Origin: Virgisporangium aurantiacum
GTDB taxonomy: Bacteria; Actinomycetota; Actinomycetes; Mycobacteriales; Micromonosporaceae
DNA length: 64,000 bases
Direction of reading: 5' to 3'
Assembly: GCF_016863635.1 (NCBI RefSeq)
Contig: NZ_BOPG01000012.1
Coordinates: 558,001-622,000 of the forward strand
The notes below the pieces were generated by a model, which worked only from the letters and a program-made list of their open reading frames with translations, was not told the DNA's origin and did not search any database. The translations under genes were made by a program, and so were the position numbers. Shown here one piece after another: positions 49,166 through 61,100 of the stretch. Positions within the stretch are counted from its first letter, which is position 1. Every line of letters begins with the position of its first letter.

Positions 49166-52100
49166 CTCACACCCTCGAATCTCAGCTCCAGCAGGGATGC
49201 CACGAGCGGTTCGGGCGCCGGCTCCGCCGGGACCGCTGCCTCGTGCCACAAGCGGCGGCGCTCGAAGCGGGGACGTGGGCGTGGTTCCCGCGTCACCGGA
49301 TGCCCGCCGTCGTAGGCGCTCGCGATCAGGTGGGCGTTCGTGCCGCCGAGGCCGAACGCGCTCACCCCGGCCACGCGCGGGCCGGTCCACGGCCGCAACG
49401 CGGTGTTCGGCACGAACGGCGACGCCGCGAAGTCGAACCGCGGGTTCGGTTCGGCGCAGTGCAGCGTCGGCGGGATCTCGCCGTGCTCCAGCGCCAGCAA
49501 CGCCTTCACCAGACCGGCGATTCCGGCGGCGCTCAACAGGTGACCGACGTTGGACTTCACGCTGCCGATCGCGCAGAAGCCGGTGCGGTCGGTCTGTTCG
49601 CGGAAGGCGTCGGTCAGCGCGCGCAGCTCGATCGGGTCACCGATCATCGTCGCGGTGCCGTGCGCCTCCAGCATTCCGACGTCGGTGGCGGCGCGGCCAG
49701 CGAGCCGCAGCGCGTCCCGGACGACCTTCGCCTGCGCACGCGGGTTCGGTGTCGTGAGGCCCATCGTGGCGCCGTCGTTGCCGACGGCGACCGCCTCGAT
49801 GACGGCGCGGATCCGGTCGCCGTCGCGCCGGGCGGCGTCGAGTCGCTTGAGCAGCAGCACGCCGCATCCCTCGCCGGGAACGAAGCCGTCGGCGTCGCGG
49901 GCGAACGTCGCGCACCGGCCGCGCGGCGACAGCGCCCGGGCGGCGCTGAACTCCAGGTACGGCTCGGCGTCGAGCAGAACCTCGACACCACCGGCGAACG
50001 CGAACTCCGACTCGCCGGACAGCAGGCTCGCACAGGCGAGCCGCACCGCGACGAGCGCCGACGAGCAGGCGCTGTCCACCACGAGATTCGGCCCGCGCAG
50101 GTCGAAGTGGTGCGCGAGCATCGCGGCGATGAAGTTCTGGTCGCCGCCCAGGCCGAGGCCGCCCGCCGCGCCGATCCGCCGGCGGTAGCCCGACATCCGG
50201 GCACCGACGAACACGCCGACGTCGCGCCCGCGCACGTCGATGTCGTCGTATCCGGAGTCCGCCAGGCAGGTCGCCGCGCCCTCCAGCACGAGACGGATGG
50301 CGGGATCGAGGTCGCGCGCCTGCCCGTCGGTCATCCCGAACCAGTCGGGATCGAAGTCCTCGACGCCGTCGACGAACCCGCCCCACCGGCTGATCGACCG
50401 GTCCGGCGCGGGTTCCGGGCTGTATACCGCGTCGACGTCCCAGCGACCGGCCGGTACCTCGCCGATCCCGGAGCGGCCCTCGCGCAGCAGTCGCCAGAAC
50501 GCGTCCACGTCCGGCGCGCCCGGCATCCGCGCGGCCACACCGATCACGGCGATCCGCCGGTCGTCGCGATCGGGTTCCACCACGGTCGTCCGCGCGGGTT
50601 CCGCGCGGATCTCCAGGCCCGTGTCTCCCAGAAAAGCGTTCAGCCGACGCAGTGTCGGGTGCTCCAGCACCGTCGCCGGTTCGAGGGGACGCGCGATGCG
50701 CCGCTCGATCCGCGACACCAACTCGGCCAGCAGCACCGATTCCACGCCCAGATCGCCGAACGTGGCGTCGACGTCCAGGTCCGGAACGGGGATGCCGAGC
50801 AGGTCCGAGAACAGGTCCAGCAGCCACGGGGCGACCGGTCCGTCCACGGTGGACGGTCGGTTCACGGTGAGGGCCGTCACCGGGTCGAGCCGGCCGGGAG
50901 CGGGAAGCACCGTCGCCGACCCGACGCCGGCGAGCACCCGGTCGAGCACGGCCAGACCCTCCCGGTCACCGATCGGGTCCAGGCCGGCCGGCGCCGCGGC
51001 GTCCGGCCGGGCCGTGCCGCCACCGGTGTCCCGCCACACCGGCCAGTCGACGGCGCGCACCGGGCGGCCGGCCGCGGTGTGGTGGGCGGCGGCGTAGTCG
51101 AGGTAGGCGTTGGCCGCGGCGTAGTCGGCGACCCCGGCCGCGAGCGCCGGCACGGCCGCCGACACCGACGAGAACAGGACGACGGCGTCGAGGTCGTCGG
51201 TCGCGGAGAGGTCGAGCAGGACGTCGAGGCCGTCGCCCTTGGGCTCGAACACGGTCGCGACGTCGGCGAGGCTCTTGTGCGCCAGCGGCGCCGGGCCGAG
51301 GCTCCCGCGCCCGGCGCAGTGCACCACCGCGGCGAGGGCGCCGAGACGGCTCCGGACGTCGGCCAGGAATCCGCCGACGGCGGCGCGGTCGGTGAGCGGT
51401 CCATTGTGGACCATCACCCGGGCGCCGAGCGCGGCAAGGTCGTCGACGCGGGCCGTCGTCTGCCGGCCGAGCACCGCGATCCGGCGCGCGCCACGGTCGA
51501 CGAGGTGACGCGCGACGAGCGCGCCGATCCCGCGCGTGCCACCGGTCACCACGTAGACCCGGTCCGGATCGGGCCGGAAGTCGACGTTGTCCGACGCCGG
51601 CACGGGCACGAGGCGGCGCCGGTACCGGACACCGGCCCGCACGCAGATCTCGCCCTGCGGATCGGCGGTGCGCCACTCGGTCGCGATGCGGTCGGCGAGA
51701 TCGGGTCCCGGCTCGACGTCGACCACGGTGGCGCACACGCGCGGGTGCTCGGCACCCAGCGACCGCACGAACCCGGCCAGGCGGGCGCCGCGCGTCGTCG
51801 GTGCCATCGTGCCGGAAAGCGTGCCGGGGAGGTCGAGCAGGCCGCTGGTCACGTGCAGCACCCGCAGCACCGACGGGCGGCGCCGGAGCAGGTCCTGCAG
51901 CGCGGCCAGGTGCGCGGTCCACGGTCCGGCGTCGTGCTCGGCCGGCCCGTCGGCCAGGGCGTGGAGGTTCAGCCATCCGCTCACCGGGCCGGCGGGCAGC
52001 GCGGCGACCGGATCGCCGGTGTCGAGGGTGACCACCGTCGCCGGTCGCAACGCGGCGGCGACGGCCCGGGCCAGGCCGGCCAGCGCCGGCGGGTGCAGGC

Positions 52101-55100
52101 AGACGACCGTGCCGCCAGCGGTCGGCGCGGCGGCCGCGTCGGTGACCGGCTCCCACACGGAGGTGAAGAGCGGGACCTCCACTGTGGACAATGGCGCGGC
52201 CGGGGTTCGGGGGGATGACGTGGGTGGCACGCATCGTGTGCGGGCGAACGGGTAGCCGGGCAGCGCCACGAACCGCGGCCGGACCGGGTACAGCGCGTCC
52301 CAGTCGACCGTGCCGCCGCGGACCCAGTGCAGCGCGAGGTCGTCGAGCCCAGCTCCGGCCGGTGCCGGTGCGGCGCCCGTGCCGTCGCCGCGCAGGACGG
52401 CGGACTCGTCGCCGTCGGCCGCCCGGCGGAGCGCGGCGCGCACCGTGTCCGCGTCACCGACCACGGCCAGCCGTTCCCGCATCGCCTCGCGACCGACCTG
52501 GAGTGTGTAGGCGATGTCCGCCGCCGGCGCGGTGGCGGTGTCCAGGGCGTCGGCGACGCTGCCGCCCAGTTCCCGCAACTGGGCGGGGGTGCGGGCGGAC
52601 AGCACGAGGAGGACGGGGCCACCGTCGGACCCGGGGGCGGGATCGTCCACATGCGACTCGACGACGATGTGGCCGTTGGCACCGCCGGCGCCGAAGGCGC
52701 TGATGCCGGCCCGGCGCGGCACGCCTCGCCACGGTGCGGCGGTGCGCTGCACCCGGAACGGCACGGCGTCCCAGTCAATCGCCGGGTTCAGGTCGTCGGC
52801 GTGGATCGACGGCGCGAGCATCCGGTGCCGGAACTGCAGCACCACCTTGGTGAGCCCGGCGATCCCGGCGGCCGCCTCCAGGTGACCGATCGACGACTTC
52901 ACCGAGCCGATGGCGCAACGCGCCGGCGCGCCGCCAGCCGACTCGAACGCCCGCGCCAACCCGTTGATCTCGACGGGATCGCCGAGGGCGGTGCCGGTTC
53001 CGTGCGCCTCCAGGTATCCGATCGTGGCGGCGGGCAGGCCGGCGTCGCGCAGCGCCGCGGCGACGAGGTCGCCCTGCGCCACCGGGTTCGGCACCGTGTA
53101 GCCGTTCGTGCGGCCGTCGTGGTTGACCGCCGTCCCGCGGATGACGGCCTGGATCCGGTCGCCGGCGGCGATCGCGGCGGCGAGCGGCTTGAGGACGACC
53201 GCACCGACGCCCTCCCCCGGCACGAACCCGTCACCGCCGGCGCCGAAGCTGCGGCACCGGTGGTCAGTGGACGCCATGCGCAGCTGCCGCAGTTGCCGGA
53301 ACTTGTTGGGGTGCAACGACAGGTTGACGCCGCCGGCGATCGCCGCCGCGCACTCCCCGCGCCGCAGGCTCGCCACGGCGAGATGGATCGCGGTGATCGA
53401 CGACGAGCACATCGTGTCGACCGTGAGGCTCGGCCCGTTGACGTCGAGGAGGTACGACACCCGGTTGGCGATGCCGGCCACCGCCGAGCCCGTGGTGGGG
53501 CCGCCGTCCAGCCCGAAGAACGGGTACTCGTTGTACATCGAGCCGACGAACACGCCCACCCGGCCGGCGTAGTCGTCGCGCAGCCGCCGCCGGGTGTGCG
53601 CGGCGTCCTCCAGCGCGTGCCACGCGGTCTGCAGGAACAGCCGCTCCTGCGGGTCCATCAGCGCGGCGTCGCGCGGGGTGATGCCGAAGAACAACGGATC
53701 GAAGTCGTAGACGCCGTCGAGGAACCCGCCGATCATTCCCTCGCCGGCCCACTCCGGGCGGTGCCGGTCCTCGGGCAGCGGCCCGATCACGTCGCGGCCG
53801 GCCACCAGGTTGCGCCAGAACGTGTCGAGATCGGGCGCCTGCGGGTACCGGCCGGCGATCCCGATGACGGCGATCGCGTCTCCATCCATCACGGGTTCGG
53901 GCTCGGGCTCGACGACCGCGACGCGAGCCGGCTCCGGTCGGGACGACGGCAGCGCCGAGGCGACACCCGCCAGGTCGCGGTGTTCGAAGAACAACGTCTG
54001 CGGGACCGGTCCGAGGTCGCGGATCAACCGCTCGTTGAGCCGGGTGATGAGCAGCGACGTGAGCCCGTACGCGTCCAGCGGCACCGTCGGGTCGAGCCGC
54101 TCGACCGGGATGCCCGACAGTTCCGCGTAGACGCCGCGCAAATAGTCCACCCGGTCACCCGTATCGACAACGGGCGCGGGCGGCGGGCCGTACGTGCCGG
54201 TGTCGAACGGGTACGTCGGCAGGGGAATGCGGCGGCCGGTCGGGTGTGCGCTCCAGTCGACGGTCTCACCGGCGAGCCAGCGCGCCGCGTCACCCTCCAC
54301 AGTGGACGGATGCGGGCGGCCCGACGCCACCCCGTCGAGCGCGGCGTCCAGGTCGTCGAACCCGGTGCAGACCATGACGGCCCGGTGGGCGAGCGCGACC
54401 CGGCCCGTCCGCAACGTGTGCGCCACGTCGACGAGGGCCGGCAGCCGGCGGTGGCGACGCCGCTCGGCGAGGTGCCGCCGCAGGCGTCCGGCGAGCTCCG
54501 CGAGCTGCGCCGGGCTCGCGGCCGAGAGCGGAACGACCTGAGCCTGGCCCGCCGCCGGGAGCGGGACGACCTGTGGACCGGCGGGGCGGTCGTCCGCCGG
54601 CACCGGTTCCGGCGACCGGAGCACGACGTGGCCGTACGATCCGGTCGCGCCGACCGCGTTCACCAGTGCCCGCAACGGCTCTCCGGCCGGCGGCGTCCAG
54701 TGCGTGAGCGTGTCGGCCACCGCGACCGCGGTGCCGCGCGCGTCGGTCACCGGGCTCGGCTGGGCCGACACGATCGTGGGCGCCAGCTGGCGGTGCCGGA
54801 ACTGCAGCAGCACCTTCGCCACCTGCGACAGCCCGGAAGCCGCCTCGAGGTGACCGATGTTCGGCTTGACCGTGCCGAGCGGCACCGGCGCCGCGCGTCC
54901 GGCGAAGACGCCCGTGAGCGCCTCGACCTCGGCCGCGTCGGCGAGCACCGCGCCGGCGGCGGCGCACTCGACGTACCCGATCCCGTCGGCGGTCAGGCCG
55001 GCACCGGCGAGCAACGCCGTCATCGACGCGGTCAGCGCCGCCGCGTCCGGCGTCCCGAACCGGCCGGAACCGCCGACGTGACCGATCCGGCTCGCCTCGA

Positions 55101-58100
55101 CGAGGGCATGGACGGTCTCACCCGACCGGTCCGCCGCGGCCCGCGGACGCAGCAGCAGCGCGACGATCCCCTCGCCGGGCGACCAACCCACCGCGGTCGC
55201 GTCGAACGCGCCGTCCGGACGCTCGCGGGCCAGCAGCCCGAGGTCGTCGAGGAGGGCGACGTGGTACGGGTGGCTCACCAGGTTCGCCGCCGCCACCACC
55301 GCGGCGTCGCACTCGCCCCGGCGCAGGCTCTCCACCGCCAGGTGCAGCGCGGTGAGCGACGACGAGCACGACGTGTCGACCGCCACGCTCGGACCGCGGA
55401 AGTCGAACGCGTGCGAGATCCGGTTCGCCGCGTCGGAGGCGGTGGCCGACACGGTCGCCGGTGCGCCGGCGCGCCATCCGTCGGTGCCGGTGTGCTGGTG
55501 GTCGTTCCACATCGCGGCGAGGAACACGCCGACCCGGCCGGCCGCGTTCACCGACGACGGGCTGTGGCCCGCGTTCTCCAGGCATTCCCAGACGGTGTGC
55601 AGCAACAGCCGCAGTTGCGGGTCGAGGTCGGCGGCGTCGACGGGCGCGATACGGAACAGCAACGGGTCGAACGCGTCGATCGCGTCGAGGTAGCCGCCGA
55701 CGGGACGCGGCGCGCCGGACGGCCAGCCGGTCCGGTCGGCCGGCACCGGGCGCAGCGCGCTGGCGCCCCGGCTGAGGTTGTGCCAGAACGCGTCCAGGTC
55801 GGGCGCGTCCGGAAAACGGCCGGCGGCACCGACGACAGCGACCTCACCGCTCGGGATCACACGCTCGGTGACGGCGGGACGCGCGAACGGCGGCACCGCG
55901 TCGATCGGGGCCGGCGTGTCGTCCGGAACGAGCGGGCCGGCGAGGAAGGCGTGCAGGTACCGGTGCCGGTCGTCGAGGCCGAACGCGGCCCGCACCGGGT
56001 CGAGCGCGACCGTCCCGATAGGACAGAGCGCGACGCCGGTGGCCGCCTGACCGAGCATCAGGACCTGCCCGAGGTAGCCGGCCTCCAGCAGCATGAACCG
56101 TTCGCTGTCGGCGCCGTACAGCGGCTCGATCGCGTCGAGGCAGCCGAACAGGAAGATGCCGACGCCGGCCGCGTCGAACACCGGCCGGTTGTAGACGAAG
56201 TGGACGGTGCGGTCGACGGCGGCCGTCGCGTCGACGAGGTGCAGGCAGTGGTCGACCGGATGGTGGTAGTACAGGCCCGCCGGCAGGCCCTCGACGGCGC
56301 CCGGCTTGACGTGCAGGTACACCCGCACGGCGTAGGTGTCGCCGGCGGAGGGATAGAGCCGCCGCCGGTCCGGCGTCTCGTGGAGCAGGCCGAGCAGCGC
56401 CGACAGCTCGGCGTACGTCAGCGGACGGTCGCCGAACCGGCGCCGGCTGGCGCGCCAGTCCCGGTACACGGCGGGCACGTCGGACCCGTCCAGCGGGAGG
56501 ACGGGCGTGCCGGGGGCCGCGATCCGCAGGTCGGGACGGGCGCTCTTGAACGCTTCCCGGCTGCCCGGATCGAAGAAGTCCACATCGGACGGTGGGACGT
56601 CCGGGACCGGTTCCGGCGTCGCCGCCTCGTCGACGACGGGTTCCCCGCCGCCGATCGCGGCCGCGATCCCGGCGACCGTCGGGTCGGCCAGCAGTACCGA
56701 GACCGGCACCCGCTGCCCGTGCCGCTTCTGCAGTGCGGCCGACACCTGGACCATCGTGAACGAGGTCGCGCCGAGGTCCCATACGTCGTCGTGGACGTCC
56801 ACGGTGGACACTCCGAGCAGCTCGGCGAAGATGACCGCGATCTCGGCCGTCAGGTCGACACCGTCCGGTGTGGACGGAGCCGACACCGACCCGAGCGTGT
56901 GGCTGCTCCCCGGCTCGACCGGCCACGGCAGCGCGTCGCGGTCGAGCTTGCCGTTCGCGGTCGCCGGGAACGTGTCCACGAACGCGACGACGTTGGGCAC
57001 CATGTAGTCCGGCAGCGCCGCCGCCGCGTGCCGGCGCAGCTCTCCGACCGGTGGCGGCGCACCGTCGGGAACGACGTATGCGACGAGCTTCCGGTCGCCG
57101 GAGTGGTCGGGGCGGGCCAGCGCCACGACGTCACGCACGGCGGGATGCGCGCGGAGCCGGTGCTCGATCTCGCCGAGCTCCACCCGGAACCCGCGGATCT
57201 TCACCTGCCCGTCGGCGCGGCCCTGGAACGACAGCACGCCGTCGTCGAAGTACAGCGCCCGGTCACCGGTGCGGTAGAGCCGCGCGCCCGGGCGCCGGTC
57301 GAACGGGTCCGCAATGAACCGCTGCGCCGTCAACTCCGGCTGGCGGTGGTAGCCGATCGCCAGGCAGTCGCCGCCGATGTACAGGTCACCCTCGACACCG
57401 GGCGGGCACGGCTGCAGGTGCTCGTCGAGGACGTGGTACCGCGCGTTGTCGATCGGGCGGCCGTACGGAATGCTCCGCCACGCCGGGTCGACGACGTCGA
57501 CGTCGAACCAGTTCGACCAGACGGTCGCCTCGGTGGCGCCGCCGAGGCTGACGATCCGGGCGCCGGTGAACACCGCGCGCACCTCGTCGGGCAGCGGCAG
57601 CGGCGTGTAGTCACCGCTGAGGTAGACGAGCCGCAGCGCTCCCGGGCCGGTGACGGCCGGCAGCAGCGGGGCGAGCTGGTTGAGCGTCGTCGGTGCGGAG
57701 TTCCAGAACGTCACCGGCTCGTGCACCAGGAGGTCCAGCAGGCGCTCGGGGTCGCGCTGCTCGGCGGCGTCGGCGACGTACAGCGAGGCGCCGAGGCCGA
57801 GCAGGCCGAGGATGTCGAACACCGACAGGTCGAAACCGAGCGAGGTGACGCACAGCCCGACGTCGTGCGGGCCGAACCCGTGCGTCCGCGCGCACCACGC
57901 GAACAGGTTGCGCAGCGGCCGGTGCGCCACCGCGACGCCCTTCGGCTTCCCGGTGCTGCCGGACGTGAAGATGACGTATGCCGTGCTGTCGCCGGTGGTC
58001 CGCGGCGCCGGATCGCCGATGTCCGGCCGGTCCGCGTCGGCCGGGTCGAGGTCCATTGTGGACACGGCGGGGGTCCAGCCGACCCGGTCGGCGGTGGTGA

Positions 58101-61100
58101 GCACGAGCGCGACGCCGGAGTCGGCCAGGATCGTCGCGGCGCGCTCGCCGGGCAGCCCCGGTTCGAGCGGAACGTAGAAGCCGCCGGCCTTGAGGATGCC
58201 GAACACCGCGGCCACCATCGCCGGTCCGCGCGGCACCGAGACGCCGACACCGACCTCCGGCCCGACGCCCCGGGTGGTCAGGTCCCGGGCGATCCGGTTG
58301 GCCCACCGGTTCAGCGCCGCGTACGTCATCGTGGCAACCTCGCGGGAGCCGTCCGGCGCCACCGCACGGGTCCAGCGCAGCGCCACGGCGTCGGGCCGGA
58401 TCCGGGCCTGCGCCTCGAAGTCGACGTGCACCGGCGCGGACCCGTCGAACGCGCGTGCGGTGTCGTTCCATTCGTCGACAATGCGCACCCGGCGGCGGGC
58501 GTCTGCCGGCAGTCCGGCCAGGATCTCGGCGTAGCCGGCGAACGCCCGCTCCAGCACGCCGTCGGCGAAGTGCGTGTCGACGGTGTCCCAGGAGTAGCGC
58601 AGTTCGTCGCCCTCCTCGATGGCGACGCAGTCCAGCGACACGTCGGGGGTGCAGGTGCGCCACGGGCCGATCCGCACGCCGGCCGGCAACGGTTGCGCGT
58701 GCAGGTCGAGCACGCCGGTGTAGACGACCGGCAGGTCGAACTGGCCGCCGCGGCGCTCGCGGGCGACGCGCTTGCGCAGCTCGGTGAGCCCGCTCACCGC
58801 GTCGGCCGGGACGTCGGCGTCGAGCACGGCGCGGAACGCCGCCGCCTGCGCCCACAGCGGCAGGCCCGCGTCCTCGCGGACGATCCAGCTCAGCGCCGTG
58901 TACTCGCCGGGCCGCAGCGCCGCCGTGGCGTCGGTCCACCGCACCACCGGCACCGCGAACGGCGTCGGCACCTCGCGCGCGAGCACCTCCGTGAGCGCGG
59001 CGGCGAGCAGGTCGTCGGTGCGGACGCCGAACCGCTCGGCAGCCGCCCGGACGGCGGCCCAGTCCGTCACCCGGCCCTCCCGGCGGGTGCGGGCGCGGTC
59101 GGTCGATTGCGCGAGACGCGGGCCGGACGGCAGCGCGGCGATCCGCTCGCGCCAGTGCGCCGTCGCGGTGGCGTCGCCCCGCGCGCGGGCCGCCCGATGC
59201 TCACTGTCCGACGTGGACGGCGTGGGCGTGGCCGACGGGTCCGCGTACACCCGGAACAGCTCCCGGTACAGGAAGTGGATGCTGCGCCCGTCGATGATGT
59301 TCAGGTCGAGGGTGACGTGCACCGTTTCGCCGGTCACCCGCAGGTCGTTCTGCGGCCCCCGGCCGAGCGGGAACGCCCGGCTCACGAGGCGCTCACGGGC
59401 GCCGGCCGGAAGGGCGTCGGTCACCGGGATCTCGCGCCGGTCGGGCACGTGCGGGCTCACCAGCAGCCGGCCGTCGTGCGTCACCACCGTGCGCAGCACG
59501 TCGTACGCGGCGACGAGCCGCAACCACGCCGACTCCAACCGGTCCCGGTCGAGACCGGTGACGTCGAACGCGTGGTACACCTGGCACCCGTCCCACGGCG
59601 CCGGACCGTTCACCGCCCGCGGAACGTGGTACGCCTGCTGCAACTCGTTCATCGCGCGGTACGCCGGCTCGTCGGTCGTCACCTCGTTGAGGGCGTTGAC
59701 GAACACCGCGAACAACTCCCGCACGACGCCGGGCTCGAACGCGTCGTCGACCACGTCCCAGCGGACGTGCAGTTCGCCGTCGCGCTCCCACATCTGGTGG
59801 TCGAGCGACACGCCGGTCGTCTGGCTCACCGCGTAGGTCACCTGTGACGCGAACCCGGAACCGGAGGACGGTCCGGTGCCGAGCAGGCTGGTGAACACGA
59901 CCGGCAGCCGGGCCGGGCGGCCCCGGCGGCGGCGCAACGCCGTCACGCCCGACACCACCGCGTGGTCGAGCGCGCTCCACAGGAGACCGTGGTTGTGGGT
60001 GACCGCCTCGGCGAGCGGCCGGTCGAGCGTGTCGTCCAGCGGCAGCACGACGCTCGACGTGAACGGCCCGACCACCTCGTCGGCAGCGCGCGGCAGCCGG
60101 CCGCGGTGGCTGGTGGTCAGCACGATCGACGCCGGGCGCGGGTCGCGCTGCCACGCGAACGCCTCGGCGAACAGCGTCAGCACGACCGCCGTGGGTGAGG
60201 CGTCGCAGGCGGCGGCGAACCGCTCGATCCGTTGCCACTGCGGCGCGCTCACGGTCGCGGTCAGCGCGCTGCGCCGGCGGACATGCTCCGACGCCGCAGG
60301 GGTAACCGCCAGCGCCGGCGAAGGGCCGTCGGGGAGCTCCGCCAACCGCTCCGCCCAATGCTCCAGGTGCGTCCGGTAGGTCGGACCGTTCCGTTCGGCC
60401 GCGATCGCGGCCAGGCACGCGCCGGGCTCCGTCACGGGCGCCGGCGGGTCGTACGCCGGGTCGGTGTAGAACAGCCACCAGTCCCGGAGCAGCAGCGCGA
60501 GCCCGTGCCCGTCGACGATCAGCACGTCGATGCTCAGGTGGACGACCGCCGGCCGGCCCGGCCGGAGCGACACCTCGACGGTGTACATCGGTTCCGTCCC
60601 CGGCTCGTACCGCCGGTGCGACAACCGTTCCCGCACCTCGGCCGGGTCGTGGCCGACCGCGATCGGTGCCGGTTCCCCGTCGTCGGCGACCCGCTGTCCG
60701 TCAGGAGACACCACCGCGCGCAGCATCGGGTGCCGCCGCACGACGCTGCGCCACGCGGCGTCCAGCCGGTCCACGTCCAGGTCGTCGACCTCGAACTCGC
60801 GGTACACGTGGCAGCCGACCGGGTCGTCGCCGCCCTGCTTCGCGACCAGGTACGCCTGCTGGAGGTCGGTCAGCGGCCCGAGGTCCACTGTGGACACCGG
60901 CACCGGCACCGGCGTCAGAGCCGCCCCGTCGGCCTCCGCCGTCACCCGGGCGATCAGGTCCGCGACGGTCGCGCCGCCGCCCAGCCACTGCACCGGAATG
61001 TCGACGCCGAACTCCGACCGGAGCTCGAACCACAGCCGCGTCGCCGCGAGCGAGCCGAGCCCGCCGTCGCGCAACGGGCTCTCGGTGCCCAGCTCCGCGT

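Noticed and set aside
52327..59847. A plus-strand open frame of 2506 codons opposite the LnmI-like gene
   Set aside because: Same kind of antisense shadow, with no recognisable motif, while the minus strand encodes NRPS/PKS domains throughout.
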